This document shows positions 29,101 to 39,500 of a stretch of DNA of 64,000 nt, piece by piece. The stretch spans positions 366,996-430,995 of the forward strand of contig NZ_NOWF01000002.1 of NCBI RefSeq assembly GCF_002245355.1. Direction: 5' to 3'. The notes under the pieces were generated by a model. The model ran no database searches, had not been told where the DNA came from, and saw only the letters and a list, made by a program, of their open reading frames with translations. A program made the translations under genes and the position numbers. Origin of the DNA: Paludifilum halophilum (GTDB lineage: Bacteria > Bacillota > Bacilli > Thermoactinomycetales > DSM-45169). Numbering within the stretch: the first letter of the stretch is position 1; each line of letters opens with the position of its first letter.

Positions 29101-30834
29101 AACCTCCGACAAATCCACGCCGATCAGGGGCTTTACGATAGCAAAGCAACGATCCATCTCTTCCCGGAAGTCCGGTTCGCGTTCATACAGATCCCGCCCC
29201 ATGTTTACATACTGGGAGCCTTGTCCCGGAAACATCAACGTCACCGTCGGGGGGCTTCCCTCCGCCGACGCACTCTCCGGAAAGTCGGAGACAGAAGAGG
29301 ACAGATGGTCCCATACCTCCTCCGCAGTGGAAGCGACAAACATCCTCCGGTGTTTAAAATGCTTGCGGCCGGTTTGCAGGGTGAACGCCAAATCCGCCAA
29401 GTTGGTCTCCGGGCGCTCCTGTAAAAAGAGGCGCATACGATCGGTCACCTGTTCCAACGCGGTCTCTGTTTGGGCGGAAAAGGGAAACAGCAAAGATTCC
29501 CGGGCAGGGGACGATCTTTCGGGTTCCGGAGCTTCTTCCAGAATGACATGGACATTGGTACCGCCAATCCCGAAGGAACTGACTCCCGCCCGCAGCGGAT
29601 CAGAAGAGTGCTCCCACTTTTTCAAGGAATTATTGACATAAAAAGGACTTTCGGCAAAATCGATTTTCGGATTGGGTTGTTTAAAGTGAAGACTGGGAGG
29701 CAACTGCTTATGTTTCAGTGCCAAAACCGTCTTGATCAACCCAGCGATCCCGGCGGCCGCATCCAGATGTCCGATATTGGTTTTGACCGAGCCAATCCCG
29801 CAGTACTGACGCTTGTCCGTCTGAAAAGCCAGCTTCAGCGCTTCGATTTCCACAGGGTCTCCCAGGGAGGTTCCGGTTCCGTGTGTTTCCACATAGGAGA
29901 TGCTTTCCGGCTCCACCCGGCTCATCCTCAACGCGGAACGGACCACTTCCGCCTCCCCCTCAATGCTGGGAGCGGTATAACCGATTTTTCTCGTCCCATC
30001 GTTGTTATAGGCTGATCCTTTAATGACGGCATAGATGTGATCCCGATCCGCCAAAGCCTGTTTCAGGGGTTTCAGCACCACCACACCGCATCCTTCACCG
30101 CCGACCGTTCCTTGGGCCTCGGCGTCAAAGGCCCGGCAACGACCGTCTGGCGATAGGATCATCCCTTCCTGATACAAGTAACCTTTCTTGTTCGGTACCG
30201 TCACAGTGACACCCCCGGCGACAGCAACCTTACAGTCGCCGGTCAACAAGGCTCGACAAGCGGCATGAACGGCAGAAAGCGACGTGGAGCAAGCGGTTTC
30301 CACCGTGACGCTGGGACCTTTGAGATTCAGCTTGTAAGAGGTTCGGGAATTCATGAAATCCTTGTCGGTGAGCTGCAGCGCGGCGAATTGCTCCGATGCG
30401 TTATCGGAACGCGCCAACATCGTCATCGCCTGCCAGTAAATATTGGAGGATGCACCTGCAAACAAACCGATGGGATCCGGATGGGTATCCGGAACATACC
30501 CCGCATCTTCCAATGCCCCCCAGACACACTCGTGGAAAAGGCGAATCTGCGGATCCATGACCTCGGCTTCCCGCCGGGTATAGCCAAAAAACGATGCATC
30601 AAAATGATCGTAATCATCGATGATCCCTTTAGCTTTGACATAGTCGGGGTGATCGATCAACTCCTGTTCGACACCTGCCGCCGCCAGTTCTTCATCGGTA
30701 AAATGAGTAATCGACTCCACACCGTTTTGAAGGTTTCTCCAAAACGTCTCAACATCCCGGGCACCGGGAAAACGCCCATCCAGGCCGATCACGGCGATCT
30801 CCAATCCGGTTCGCTTTCCTTTTTTATCGGTCAT
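26185..30834 (-). CDS. Monomodular type I PKS, KS-AT-KR-ACP
   Basis: 1549 residues. KS about 12-440 (Cys182, His318, His357), AT about 535-830 (GHSIG Ser627, HAFH 723-726, malonyl type), KR structural and catalytic regions about 910-1360 (ITGGLGGMG near 1158; SSL and Tyr1320 in the QVGYVASN segment), ACP about 1450-1520 with Ser1478. No dehydratase or enoyl reductase. It should extend the aminoacyl chain from the preceding A-PCP protein by one malonate and reduce the former amino-acid carbonyl to a hydroxyl, the oxygen that closes a dihydroisocoumarin lactone. The basic C terminus (RRKQRLRRRG) again suggests a docking helix. The start codon lies inside the 3' end of the preceding NRPS gene (11-base overlap). 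Confidence 0.94.
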   Translation of the reverse strand: MTDKKGKRTGLEIAVIGLDGRFPGARDVETFWRNLQNGVESITHFTDEELAAAGVEQELIDHPDYVKAKGIIDDYDHFDASFFGYTRREAEVMDPQIRLFHECVWGALEDAGYVPDTHPDPIGLFAGASSNIYWQAMTMLARSDNASEQFAALQLTDKDFMNSRTSYKLNLKGPSVTVETACSTSLSAVHAACRALLTGDCKVAVAGGVTVTVPNKKGYLYQEGMILSPDGRCRAFDAEAQGTVGGEGCGVVVLKPLKQALADRDHIYAVIKGSAYNNDGTRKIGYTAPSIEGEAEVVRSALRMSRVEPESISYVETHGTGTSLGDPVEIEALKLAFQTDKRQYCGIGSVKTNIGHLDAAAGIAGLIKTVLALKHKQLPPSLHFKQPNPKIDFAESPFYVNNSLKKWEHSSDPLRAGVSSFGIGGTNVHVILEEAPEPERSSPARESLLFPFSAQTETALEQVTDRMRLFLQERPETNLADLAFTLQTGRKHFKHRRMFVASTAEEVWDHLSSSVSDFPESASAEGSPPTVTLMFPGQGSQYVNMGRDLYEREPDFREEMDRCFAIVKPLIGVDLSEVLYPEQADGEAAERIKQTAVAQPLLFIFEYALAKLLMKWGIPVERMIGHSIGEYVAACLAGVFTLEDALALVALRGKYMQSMPEGAMLSVPMREEELAAELSEGLELAAVNSSQLCVVSGTKAEINALAQRLEAKGISVGKLHTSHAFHSRMMDPILKDFQDAVSRVRLNPPRIPYISNLSGTWIRPEEATDPAYWAKQLRQTVRFAKGLDRLCSEEHAVFLEAGPGNALSMFVRKHEAHRKEQTVLNLVRHPREQERDSRYLLQRVGRLWLTGVEIDWKSLHDRERRNRLSLPTYPFERQPYGMETVPLDRMKAEVASRTVASSSVNGRKKADPDGWFYVPSWERTEWPRPDVQNRFRYLLLLDEHGRGEELQHRLEQSGHQVVTARIGTDFALSGNRSYVLNPVNDDHFRQLLESLREKGGLPDRVIHLWGMGEDRRMDPDTLDPLLERGYSSMLSLARACGDFPDHPIRLTVVTDRMQEVTGEERLNPVMATVLGACRVIPQEYGHIRCTSLDLAWPEPGNGQQDRLIQRLLAELQTETAEEVIAYRGQRRWVHTVKPVAPGRAKPGERPLRQEGVYLITGGLGGMGLTLAEYLAKEVRAQPVLIGRTAFPARHEWSAYLQERGDDDPVSQKIQQLMAIEQHGVRPLILSADVSDEEQMKAAVAQAVDHFGAIHGVIHAAGVPDGAVIQRRSGELEKSVLSSKVKGTLVLERVLEGIRLDFFVLYSSLVSVLGAIGQVGYVASNTFLDAYAHYRCANGWGHTVSINWDRWREVGMAAASEKELASALLTDDPSRIQEETERSLSPSQGVEVFERALQGDQAQVMVSTHDLAERLQVQTPTGLLDTDPEKRDETIEPAPGETDMEKGDLEQSLAAIWKDYFGMDHVGVHDNFFEMGATSLDLLQLNAKIKKALNREVPTVMMFTHPTIHSLAQALLPKETGQQEGVQKQERSEIIDEGKNRRKQRLRRRG

Positions 30835-33571
30835 GATCCGAACCGCCCAACAATTGCATCGTTTCTTCCAGGGAATTCAGCGCATCCTCGGTTCTTTCAT
30901 CCACTTGATCCAACTCCTTTTCCGCATCTCCGTCCCCCTGCAAATACTTGGCGATGGAAGAGATGGTTGTATAACGGAACAGGTGGACAACTGGAACTTC
31001 CCGGCCCATTTCTTCCTTCATCTTGTTGGCGAATTGAACCACTTTAAAGGAGCTGCCTCCCAGATCGAAAAAATGATCGTGAATGCCGATTTGATCCGGA
31101 GACAGGCCCAATACTTCCGACCAAAGTCCGACCAGGGTCTGTTCCACCTCGTTGCGCGGTGCCACATATCCGGAGCCGGCATGTACGCTTTTTTTCGGAT
31201 CGGGTAGTGCTTGCCGGTCCAATTTTCCGCTGACGGTGAGGGGAATGTTGTCCAACTGTACAAAATAGGCGGGAATCATATAGTCCGGCAAATGCCAGCC
31301 CAGGAAGCCGCGTATCTCGTTTGTGTCGATCCCCCCGTCGGCCACGATATATGCGCATAAGTAGTTGTCTCCCTGTTCATCGGCTCGATCCACTACCACC
31401 ACATCCCGAAAAGGTGAAGAGTCGGGGCGGTCGTCCATCTCATCCGTTCCCGCCCCGATCGACCCTTCCTCTGTCATCGGATACCGGAAGTTGCGCAAGG
31501 TATTTTCGATTTCCTCCAGCTCGATGCGGTGACCGCTGATCTGAACCTGCTGGTCCAATCGGCCCATATATTCGATCTGCCCATCCGCCGACCAGCGGGC
31601 AATATCACCGGTGCAATACAGACGCTCCCCCGGCAAAAACGGATTATCGACAAACTTCTCGGCCGTCAATTCCGGCCTTTTCAAATATCCCCGTGACACA
31701 CCGTCACCGCTGATGCACAATTCGCCGGGAACGCCGATCGGCAACAGCTCACCATGTTCGCCGAGAATATAGATGGATTCGTTCGGCATCGGCCGACCGA
31801 TCGGCACGGTCTGATATTTCTCACCCATCTCCGGATCGATGTCATACGAAGTGGATTGAACACAACACTCAGTAGGACCGTAAGCGTTGGTTATGGTGGG
31901 CTCGACCGGCTCAAACCGCTGACGGAACTTCTCGGCAACCTGTTGCGGCAGTGCCTCGCCGCCGACGAGGAAATGTTTGAGAGATCCGGTCTCCACTTTC
32001 TTCTCTCCCAAAGTCTCTAACAACAGGCGAAGGTGGGATGGAGTCCCATCGGAAATATGGATCTCGTTCTCTTTGTAAAAAGAGAGTAATCGTCTGCCGT
32101 CCACTTTCACTTCATCGGGAACGATGTGCAGCGTATGGCCCAACAAGAGTGCCGGGAACATTTGCTGAACCGATGCATCAAACACATGAGTGCTTAACAT
32201 CGATACGTTTAGACCTTCGCCGTATCGCTTATAAACGCGTTCATACAACCCGTGAACCAGATTATGGACGTTGCGGTGCTCCACCATCACCCCTTTGGGT
32301 TTTCCGGTCGTCCCGGAAGTGTAGAGGACATAGGCGAGATCCTTCGCCGATGAGTGGAACGGTGGATTTTCTTGAATCGACGCATTCGGCAACTTTGCAT
32401 CCAGACGGAGGGTTTCCCAATCCCCTTGGATCCTCGCCTCTGTCGCTGAATCGGTCAGACATAATAACGCTTCACTATCTTTTAGCATATAAGAGATCCG
32501 CTCTTCGGGATGTTTGGAATCCATCGGAAGGTAGGCTCCCCCCGCCTTCAAAATCCCCCATATACCGACGATGATTTCGGCGGAACGCTCCACCATCAAC
32601 CCCACAACCTGATCGCGGCCCACCCCTTTGGCACGCAAGACGGAGGCCAACCGATCGGCCTTGGCGTTCAGTTCTCCGTAGGTGTAGCGGACATCCCCGC
32701 AAACCACTGCGTCCGCTCCCGGCTTCCCGGCGGCTTGTGCTTCAAACAGTTCCGGCAATGTCTTTTCCTTCGGGTAGGGCACGTCGGATGGGTTAAACTG
32801 ATACGCGATTTTTCGCCGTTCAGCGTCGGAGAGTACCTGGAGAGCGGCAACCGGTTCATCGAGGTTATGCAAAGCCTGCTCGATGAGAAAGCGGTAGTGA
32901 TCCGCCAACTGTTGCACCGTGGCCCGTTCAAAACAGGCAGGGTTCCACGTCAAAGCACCTTCCACGGAATCTTCTCTCCGCACCAATGAAAAGAGGAGGC
33001 TGGGACGGGCCGATTCGAGGTAATGTTCCTCTTGGAGATTTTCCAACAAAAGCGCGGTATCAAAAAGAGGGGATTCCTCCTCCGGCTTCGCTCGCCCCAA
33101 CTGTTCCGCCAAAATCTCCATCGGATAGCTTTGATTCTCAACGGCCTCTTGGAAGGTTTGCCCCAATCGGGGCAGCAACTCCTTGAATGTCGTTGTCTCC
33201 CCGATCTCCGTACGTAACGGAAGGATCGTATTGATCAACCCCTCGCTCTGTTCCTGCCGCAAAATCGGTGTCCCCACGATCAGATCCGTATGGCGCGTGT
33301 ATTTCTTCAGCAAGAGAAACACACCGGCCAACAGGACAAGATACAACCGCAAGTCGGACCCGTTGGCCAGCTTCAACAAGCCCGCTTGCGTCTCCCCGGA
33401 AAACCGGAGGGACAATGCCTCCCGTTCCGGGGCTTCGCCTCTCCCTTTTTTATCGTAGGGAATACGGCTCTTCCGCCATTCCCCGGACAACTTCTCCAAC
33501 CAGTACTCCCGCTCTTTCTTTTTCTGGTCCGCCGCGATCCACAACTGATCCCGCGTAATTTCCCTCTGCAT
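30824..33571 (-). CDS. NRPS A-PCP protein with an N-terminal half condensation domain
   Basis: 915 residues. Residues 1-235 match only the second half of a C domain (EREYWLEKLSG, VGTPILRQEQ, SYPMEIL), with no HHxxxDG, so it cannot condense alone; the complete C domain is at the end of the preceding protein. The A domain (about 265-785) shows LYTSGTTGKPKG, FDASVQQMF, NAYGPTE, YCTGD and the PLTVSGKLDR lysine. My reading of the specificity residues by alignment to GrsA is D-A-Q-D-L-G-A-V-Q-K. This is closest to Gln/Glu codes (DAQDLGVVDK, DAKDLGVVDK) but not identical, and unlike the common Leu codes. PCP about 800-875 (GGSS). In amicoumacin and xenocoumacin the residue at this position is Leu. 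Substrate prediction is therefore open. Confidence 0.9.
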   Translation of the reverse strand: MQREITRDQLWIAADQKKKEREYWLEKLSGEWRKSRIPYDKKGRGEAPEREALSLRFSGETQAGLLKLANGSDLRLYLVLLAGVFLLLKKYTRHTDLIVGTPILRQEQSEGLINTILPLRTEIGETTTFKELLPRLGQTFQEAVENQSYPMEILAEQLGRAKPEEESPLFDTALLLENLQEEHYLESARPSLLFSLVRREDSVEGALTWNPACFERATVQQLADHYRFLIEQALHNLDEPVAALQVLSDAERRKIAYQFNPSDVPYPKEKTLPELFEAQAAGKPGADAVVCGDVRYTYGELNAKADRLASVLRAKGVGRDQVVGLMVERSAEIIVGIWGILKAGGAYLPMDSKHPEERISYMLKDSEALLCLTDSATEARIQGDWETLRLDAKLPNASIQENPPFHSSAKDLAYVLYTSGTTGKPKGVMVEHRNVHNLVHGLYERVYKRYGEGLNVSMLSTHVFDASVQQMFPALLLGHTLHIVPDEVKVDGRRLLSFYKENEIHISDGTPSHLRLLLETLGEKKVETGSLKHFLVGGEALPQQVAEKFRQRFEPVEPTITNAYGPTECCVQSTSYDIDPEMGEKYQTVPIGRPMPNESIYILGEHGELLPIGVPGELCISGDGVSRGYLKRPELTAEKFVDNPFLPGERLYCTGDIARWSADGQIEYMGRLDQQVQISGHRIELEEIENTLRNFRYPMTEEGSIGAGTDEMDDRPDSSPFRDVVVVDRADEQGDNYLCAYIVADGGIDTNEIRGFLGWHLPDYMIPAYFVQLDNIPLTVSGKLDRQALPDPKKSVHAGSGYVAPRNEVEQTLVGLWSEVLGLSPDQIGIHDHFFDLGGSSFKVVQFANKMKEEMGREVPVVHLFRYTTISSIAKYLQGDGDAEKELDQVDERTEDALNSLEETMQLLGGSDHDR

Positions 33572-33597
33572 GTTGTCACATCCTCTTTTTCAACAGA

Positions 33598-36500
33598 TCA
33601 AAACCCGAAATCGTTCAGGTCTTTCCATGTATGACCTGTCGGATCCACCAAGTCGTGAGACATGATGATATCCCCCAACTTGACATCTCTGTCCCGGATG
33701 ACGGCTGTCACAATTTCTCTCAAATAGCCGACAAACCGTTCGATGGTCTCCCGTTTGAACAGCTTGGAACTGTATTCAAACGTAGAGATCAACTGACCAT
33801 CTTTCTCCGAAGCCATCCACAAAAGGTCAAAACGCGAAACCGTGGTTTCATATTCATAAGCCCGCAAGGTCAACCCATCGATCTCCAACGTCGGCGAGTC
33901 CATATTCTGCAATGCAAAAGCGACATCGAAAATCGGGTTGCGGCTGACATCACGCTCCAGGGCCAGCTCTTGCACCAATTCTTCAAATTGATAATCCTGA
34001 TTGGCAAAGGCTTGTAAGGAATGCTCCTTTACCTCCCGGAGAAATTGGCGAAAGGTCCTGTCACCGAAGGGCTGATTGCGCATCGCCAACATATTGACGA
34101 AAATACCGATGATCGGTTGCAAATCGGCATGTTGTCTTCCGGTAATCGGAACACCGACAATGATGTCCTCCTGCCCGCTCAATTTATAGAGCAAGGTGTT
34201 ATAGACAGCCAGCAAGACCATGAACAAGGTCGCATCTTCTTCCGACGCCAACGTTTTTAAGGCCTGGGTTTCATCGGCGGAAATCGCAAAATCCAAGCGG
34301 CTGCCGGCAAAGCTTTTCACCGCCGGCCGAGAGAAATCGGCGGGCAGTTGAAGCGTGGGTAAGTTTTTCATCCGGGACTGCCAGTAGAGGCCCTGTTCCT
34401 TGATCGCCGTCTGAAACAACCGGTTTTGCCATTCTGAGAAGTCTTTGTACTGTAACTTCAGCTCCGGCAGTGAATGCCCTTCATACAGGGACATAAAGTC
34501 ATGGACGAAAATATCCTGGGACAAACCGTCGGAAATGATATGATGCATATCCAGCATCAAGACATGTCCGTTTTCCTCCACTTTGATCAGACCCGCCCGC
34601 AACAGGGGGGGACATGCCAGGTCAAAAGGCTGGACAAACTCCCGCACGATCTGTCGGGCTTTGGCATGGGCCTCGGCGTTTCCGTTCCCATCGCCATCCG
34701 GGGTGGAAACATCGTAATATTCAACAGCAAAGTCCACCTTGTCATGAATCACCTGAACAGGGGTTCCTTCCACCGATTGAAACGAAGTGCGCAAGCTTTC
34801 ATGACGCTGGATCATCTTTTGAAAGGTCTCCTCAAAGCGTTTCCGATCCAGTGTACCTTCCAGATAACCGACGGTGATCTCGTTGTAGCCGGTGTGCCCG
34901 GGGTCCATCTGTTGCATGAGATAGAGCCGTTTTTGTGCAGAGGACAGCTCGTAATACTCCCGTTTCGGGGCCGGCTCGATGGCCGGATAGGTTTTCTTTT
35001 CCGTATTCCGGATGTGAGCGGCCAGCTGTTCAATCGTCGGCATCTTAAAAAAGTCCGGTAAGGCAATTTCCACATCCAGCTCCTGATGGATCTTCGAAAT
35101 CATGGTGATCGCTCTTAAGGAATCCCCGCCTAGATCGAAAAAGTCATCCTGACGCCCCAAGGGTTCCATCCCGAAAAAGTCCTCCCAGATCCTGACCAAG
35201 GTTTGTTCCAGGACGCTCATCCCGGCTTCATTCCGGGAACCCCGACTTTTAGGCGTTCGTCGGGTCCGGTTCGACGTCTCCTTCGGTGCTTCCCGTTTTA
35301 CATATTTATCGATCCTTGCCTGCAGGTCCCCTGTGGACGCAATCATCTGATCCACGGCGGGAAGAGCGATCGCTCGCCGGAAGACCTCGGCCCCTTCTTC
35401 CGGAGTGATCAAAAACTGTTCCAGCGATTTTCCCACAGGGGCGTTTGATGGCCTGTCTTCCTCTTCAAACTGCCAACCGTCAAAGTTGACACTGACCCAA
35501 GGGACGGGATGCGTTCGGTTGTGCCGATGTACAAATGCATCGAGAAACAGGTTGGCGGCGGCGTAGGCGGAAAAACCAAGTCCCCCCAAAACCGGCGACA
35601 AAGAAGAGGTTAACAGGCAAAAATCGAGGGAACGGTTTTCCAACACTTCCTCCAGGACGTACAGCCCGTAGACTTTGGCTTGGAAATGGTTCTCACAAAA
35701 CGCGCGGTCCGACTGTTCCGCGATGCGGAAGGATTCCTCCCCTGTCACCCCCGCTGCATAAATAACGCCGTGTACCGTTCCAAAGGCCTGCTCCGCTCTT
35801 TGAAACACCGAATGCATCTGTTCCGGATCCTGCACATCCGCCTGCCCGATCAACACCTCGGCACCCAGGGATTCCAACTCCTGCAGTTTTTGAATCTTGC
35901 GGCTGATGCGCTCTTCGGGATCATGGGTTTTCAGCCATGCCTCCCACTCCTCCCGCGGCGGGAAGGGAGAACGCCCCACCAACACCAGCCGGGCTTGGAC
36001 GGTTCTGGCAAGATATTCAGCCAAAACTAGCCCGATATATCCGAGTCCCCCGGTGATCAGATAGACCCCTTTCCGGCGCAACCCCGCTTTCTCGACAGGG
36101 GGCTCTTCCACCCGATAAGGCTCATAAGTCCGTACATAACGTTGGTGGTCCCGGTAGCAGACTTGGATGTCGTCCCGATCGGCCCGCCATTCCGAAAGGA
36201 CTTGATCCGCCACCTTTTCTTCCTGCCATTCCCCTGCTTGCGGCAAGGTAAGGTCGATATTGCGGCACCGGATGTTCGGATTCTCTTGCGCGAGAACCAA
36301 ACAGGGGCCCAACACCGTTGCTTTTTCCGGATGGAGGTGAGGTTCACCGGCGACGGATTGCATATTGCAGGTGACCACAGATAGATGCAGATTCCGGTGC
36401 ACGCCCTGTTTCTTCAATCCTTGAGCCAGATAGAGCAGGCTGTAAAAGCCTGTATCCTGCATCGATTGTGTCTGTTCGATGCGCGGGATCCGAGCATTCG

Positions 36501-39500
36501 GCTTTTGCAACCCCCAGAGGTGCAGGATTTGATCGAAAGCGACACCCCGTTCGCGAAGGTCGGCGAGTAATCGATGGTAATCGTCGGGCTCCCTCGGGTT
36601 GATGGTATAGATATCCTCCCCGGCTGATGAGAACCGTTCCCCCGCTCGAACGACCGTGATGGAATGACCCTCGTGACGCAAACGCTGGAGAAGTTTATCC
36701 GCAACCCTCGATTCTTGATAAAATACCAGCCAATGAAGGGGGGAACCGGACCCCGGGGCAGACACAAACCCGATCGGCTCCTTCTTCCAAACCGGCAGAT
36801 AAAACCAATCGGCGATATTCGGACGTTTCCCTTTGGCCAAACGCTGTTCCACGGTCAGAGGGAGGTGACTTTCATTCGACGGCGGTGAAGAGGCATCTTC
36901 CACCCAAAAACGCTGTCTCTCAAACGGATACGTCGGAAGAGAGGTCCGGCAAGGTTTCCGTTCCGCTTGGAAAGCCTCCCAATCCACTTTCACACCGTAA
37001 AGCCATAACCAACCGACCTTTTGAAGCAAGAAACGGGTATCGGATTGACTGTACAGCGGACTTCGCAACAAATGGAGCGCATACTGGCTGCGTGCCTGGT
37101 CCAGGGAACGTTGGACGAGTACACTTAAATCCCGCCCCGGTCCGATTTCGAGGAAAACGGTGTTCGGTTCCGCTGTTAACCGGTCGATGCCTTCAGCAAA
37201 ACGGACGGTTTCCGTCATGTGGCGCACCCAATAATCCGGATCGGTGGCTTCTTCCCCTCGGACCCACGTACCCGTAAGATTGGAAGGATACGGAATCCCC
37301 GGCTCGCGGTAGGTCACCTTGCGGGCCACAGAGGAAAAAGCGGCCGCAGCCGAATCCATCACCGCGGAGTGGGCGGCAAGAGATCCGCTCAGGCGCATGC
37401 ACAGATACTTGTGATCCTTCATTTTCCGTTCAAAGGCCGCAATCGCCTCCACGGTACCGGAAACAATGCAGGAAGAACGATTCACCACCGCCAGGGATAC
37501 CCCGGGGGAGAGGTGGGGACGTAATTCTTCCTCCGGCAAAGGTACGCTCAACATGGCTCCTGCGGGCGACTGTTGCATCGCCTTGCCCCGGGCGGCAATC
37601 ATCCGGATCCCGTCTTTTAATGAAAAGACATCGGCCAGACAGGCGGCCACCAGTTCCCCGAAACTGTAACCGATCATAGCGTGGGGTTGGATGCCCCATT
37701 TCATAAACAGGCGGGCCAACGCATACTCCACGATGAATACAGCCGGTTGAGCATACTCTGTCCGTTTCAAGAGTTCCGCCGCCGCTTCCGATGGTTCCTC
37801 CGGGTACAGGATCTCTTTCAGATCGGTTCCCGTCACGGAGCGGAACAGGTCGAAACAATGGTCCATCTCGGCACGAAAATCAGGTTCCTCACGATAGAGG
37901 TCCCGTCCCATATGGATGTACTGATTGCCTTGACCGGAGAACATAAAGACCACACGGGGCGATTCATCCTCGGCAGAGACAAAGGTGCAGTCTCTGCGAT
38001 CATCCGGAGATGGTTGATCCTCTTGTTCCGTCGGTTGGAGCGCTTCGAGCGCATCCTGCCGGTCGCCCGCCACCAGCATCCGTTTATGGTTGAAATCCTT
38101 ACGCCCCACCTGCAGGGTATAAGCGATATCGGCCAGATCCCTTTCCGGATGTTGTTCTAAATAGGTGTACAATTCCTCGGTCATTCGCTCCAGCCCCGAT
38201 GACGTCCGTGCGGAAAGCGTCAGGAGATTCCACGGTCTCGGTTGTCCCTGTCGTTCCTTTTTCGGTGCCTCTTCCAAAATGACATTGGCGTTGGTACCGC
38301 CCATCCCGAAGGAATTGACCGCCGCACGCCGGGGAAAGGAACCTTTTTCCCAAGGAGTCAACCCAGTGTTGACATAAAAAGGACTGTTGTCAAAATCGAT
38401 ATCGGGATTCGGACTCTCAAAGTGCAGGCTCGGCGGAATTTGCCGATGTTTTAAAGCGAGTACGGCTTTGATCAATCCGGCAACTCCAGCCGCCGCATCC
38501 AGATGGCCGATGTTCGTTTTCACGGAACCGATCGGACAATAACCCTTTTTTTCCACACTCCATGCTTTGTTCAACGCCTCGATCTCAATCGGATCCCCAA
38601 GTTGCGTTCCGGAACCGTGGGTCTCCACATAAGTGATGCTTTCCGGTTCCACTCGGGCCTGCTCCAGCGATCCGCGAATCACTTCAACTTGTCCCTCTAC
38701 ACTCGGGGCGGTATACCCGACCTTTCGGTTTCCATCATTATTGATGTCCGACCCCTTGATCACCGCTTCGATCTCGTCCCCGTCCGCCAGTGCCTGAGCC
38801 AGCGGTTTCAATACGACAAATCCAACGCCGTCTCCGCCGATCGTCCCCCGGGCTTTGGCGTCAAAGGCTCGGCAATGGCCGTCCGGCGATTTCACCATGC
38901 CTTCTTGATAAAGATAGCCTGCTTTTAAGGGAAGGAGGATGGAGGCACCACCCGCCAGCGCCAAGTCGGATTCGCCGTTCAAAAGGGACTGGCAAGCCAG
39001 ATGGACAGCGACCAGAGAAGTGGAACAGGCCGTTTGTAAGCTGATAGCCGGTCCATTCAGATTCAACTTGTGGGCAATACGCGTACTGACGCTGTACGTA
39101 TCATTTAAAGAACCGAGCTCAAATTGCTCCGACAGACTTTGATTCAAATGTCCGGCAAGCCGTTTGATCCAGTGGTAGTTAGATGTGGACCCCGCGAACA
39201 GACCGATACGCCCATCAAATTGTTCAGCAACATAGCCGGCATCTTCCAACGCCTGCCACGCGCATTCGTGAAGGAGACGAATCTGCGGGTCCATCACCTC
39301 GGCCTGGGCGGGTGAATAACCGAAAAACGCCGGGTCAAACGCCTCCACGTCCTGAAGCGTCCCTTTGGCTTTGACGTAGTTGGGCTGTTTGATCAGATCG
39401 GGATCGATTCCGCTCTCGACCAACTCTTCATCGCTGAAAAACGAGATGGATTCCTCACCGTTTTTCAGGTTCTCCCAAAATTCACCCACATTTCGGGCTC

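Noticed and set aside
12032-30834. Trans-AT polyketide synthase
   Set aside because: Every KS is followed by its own AT with an intact active-site serine, and no free AT gene is present.
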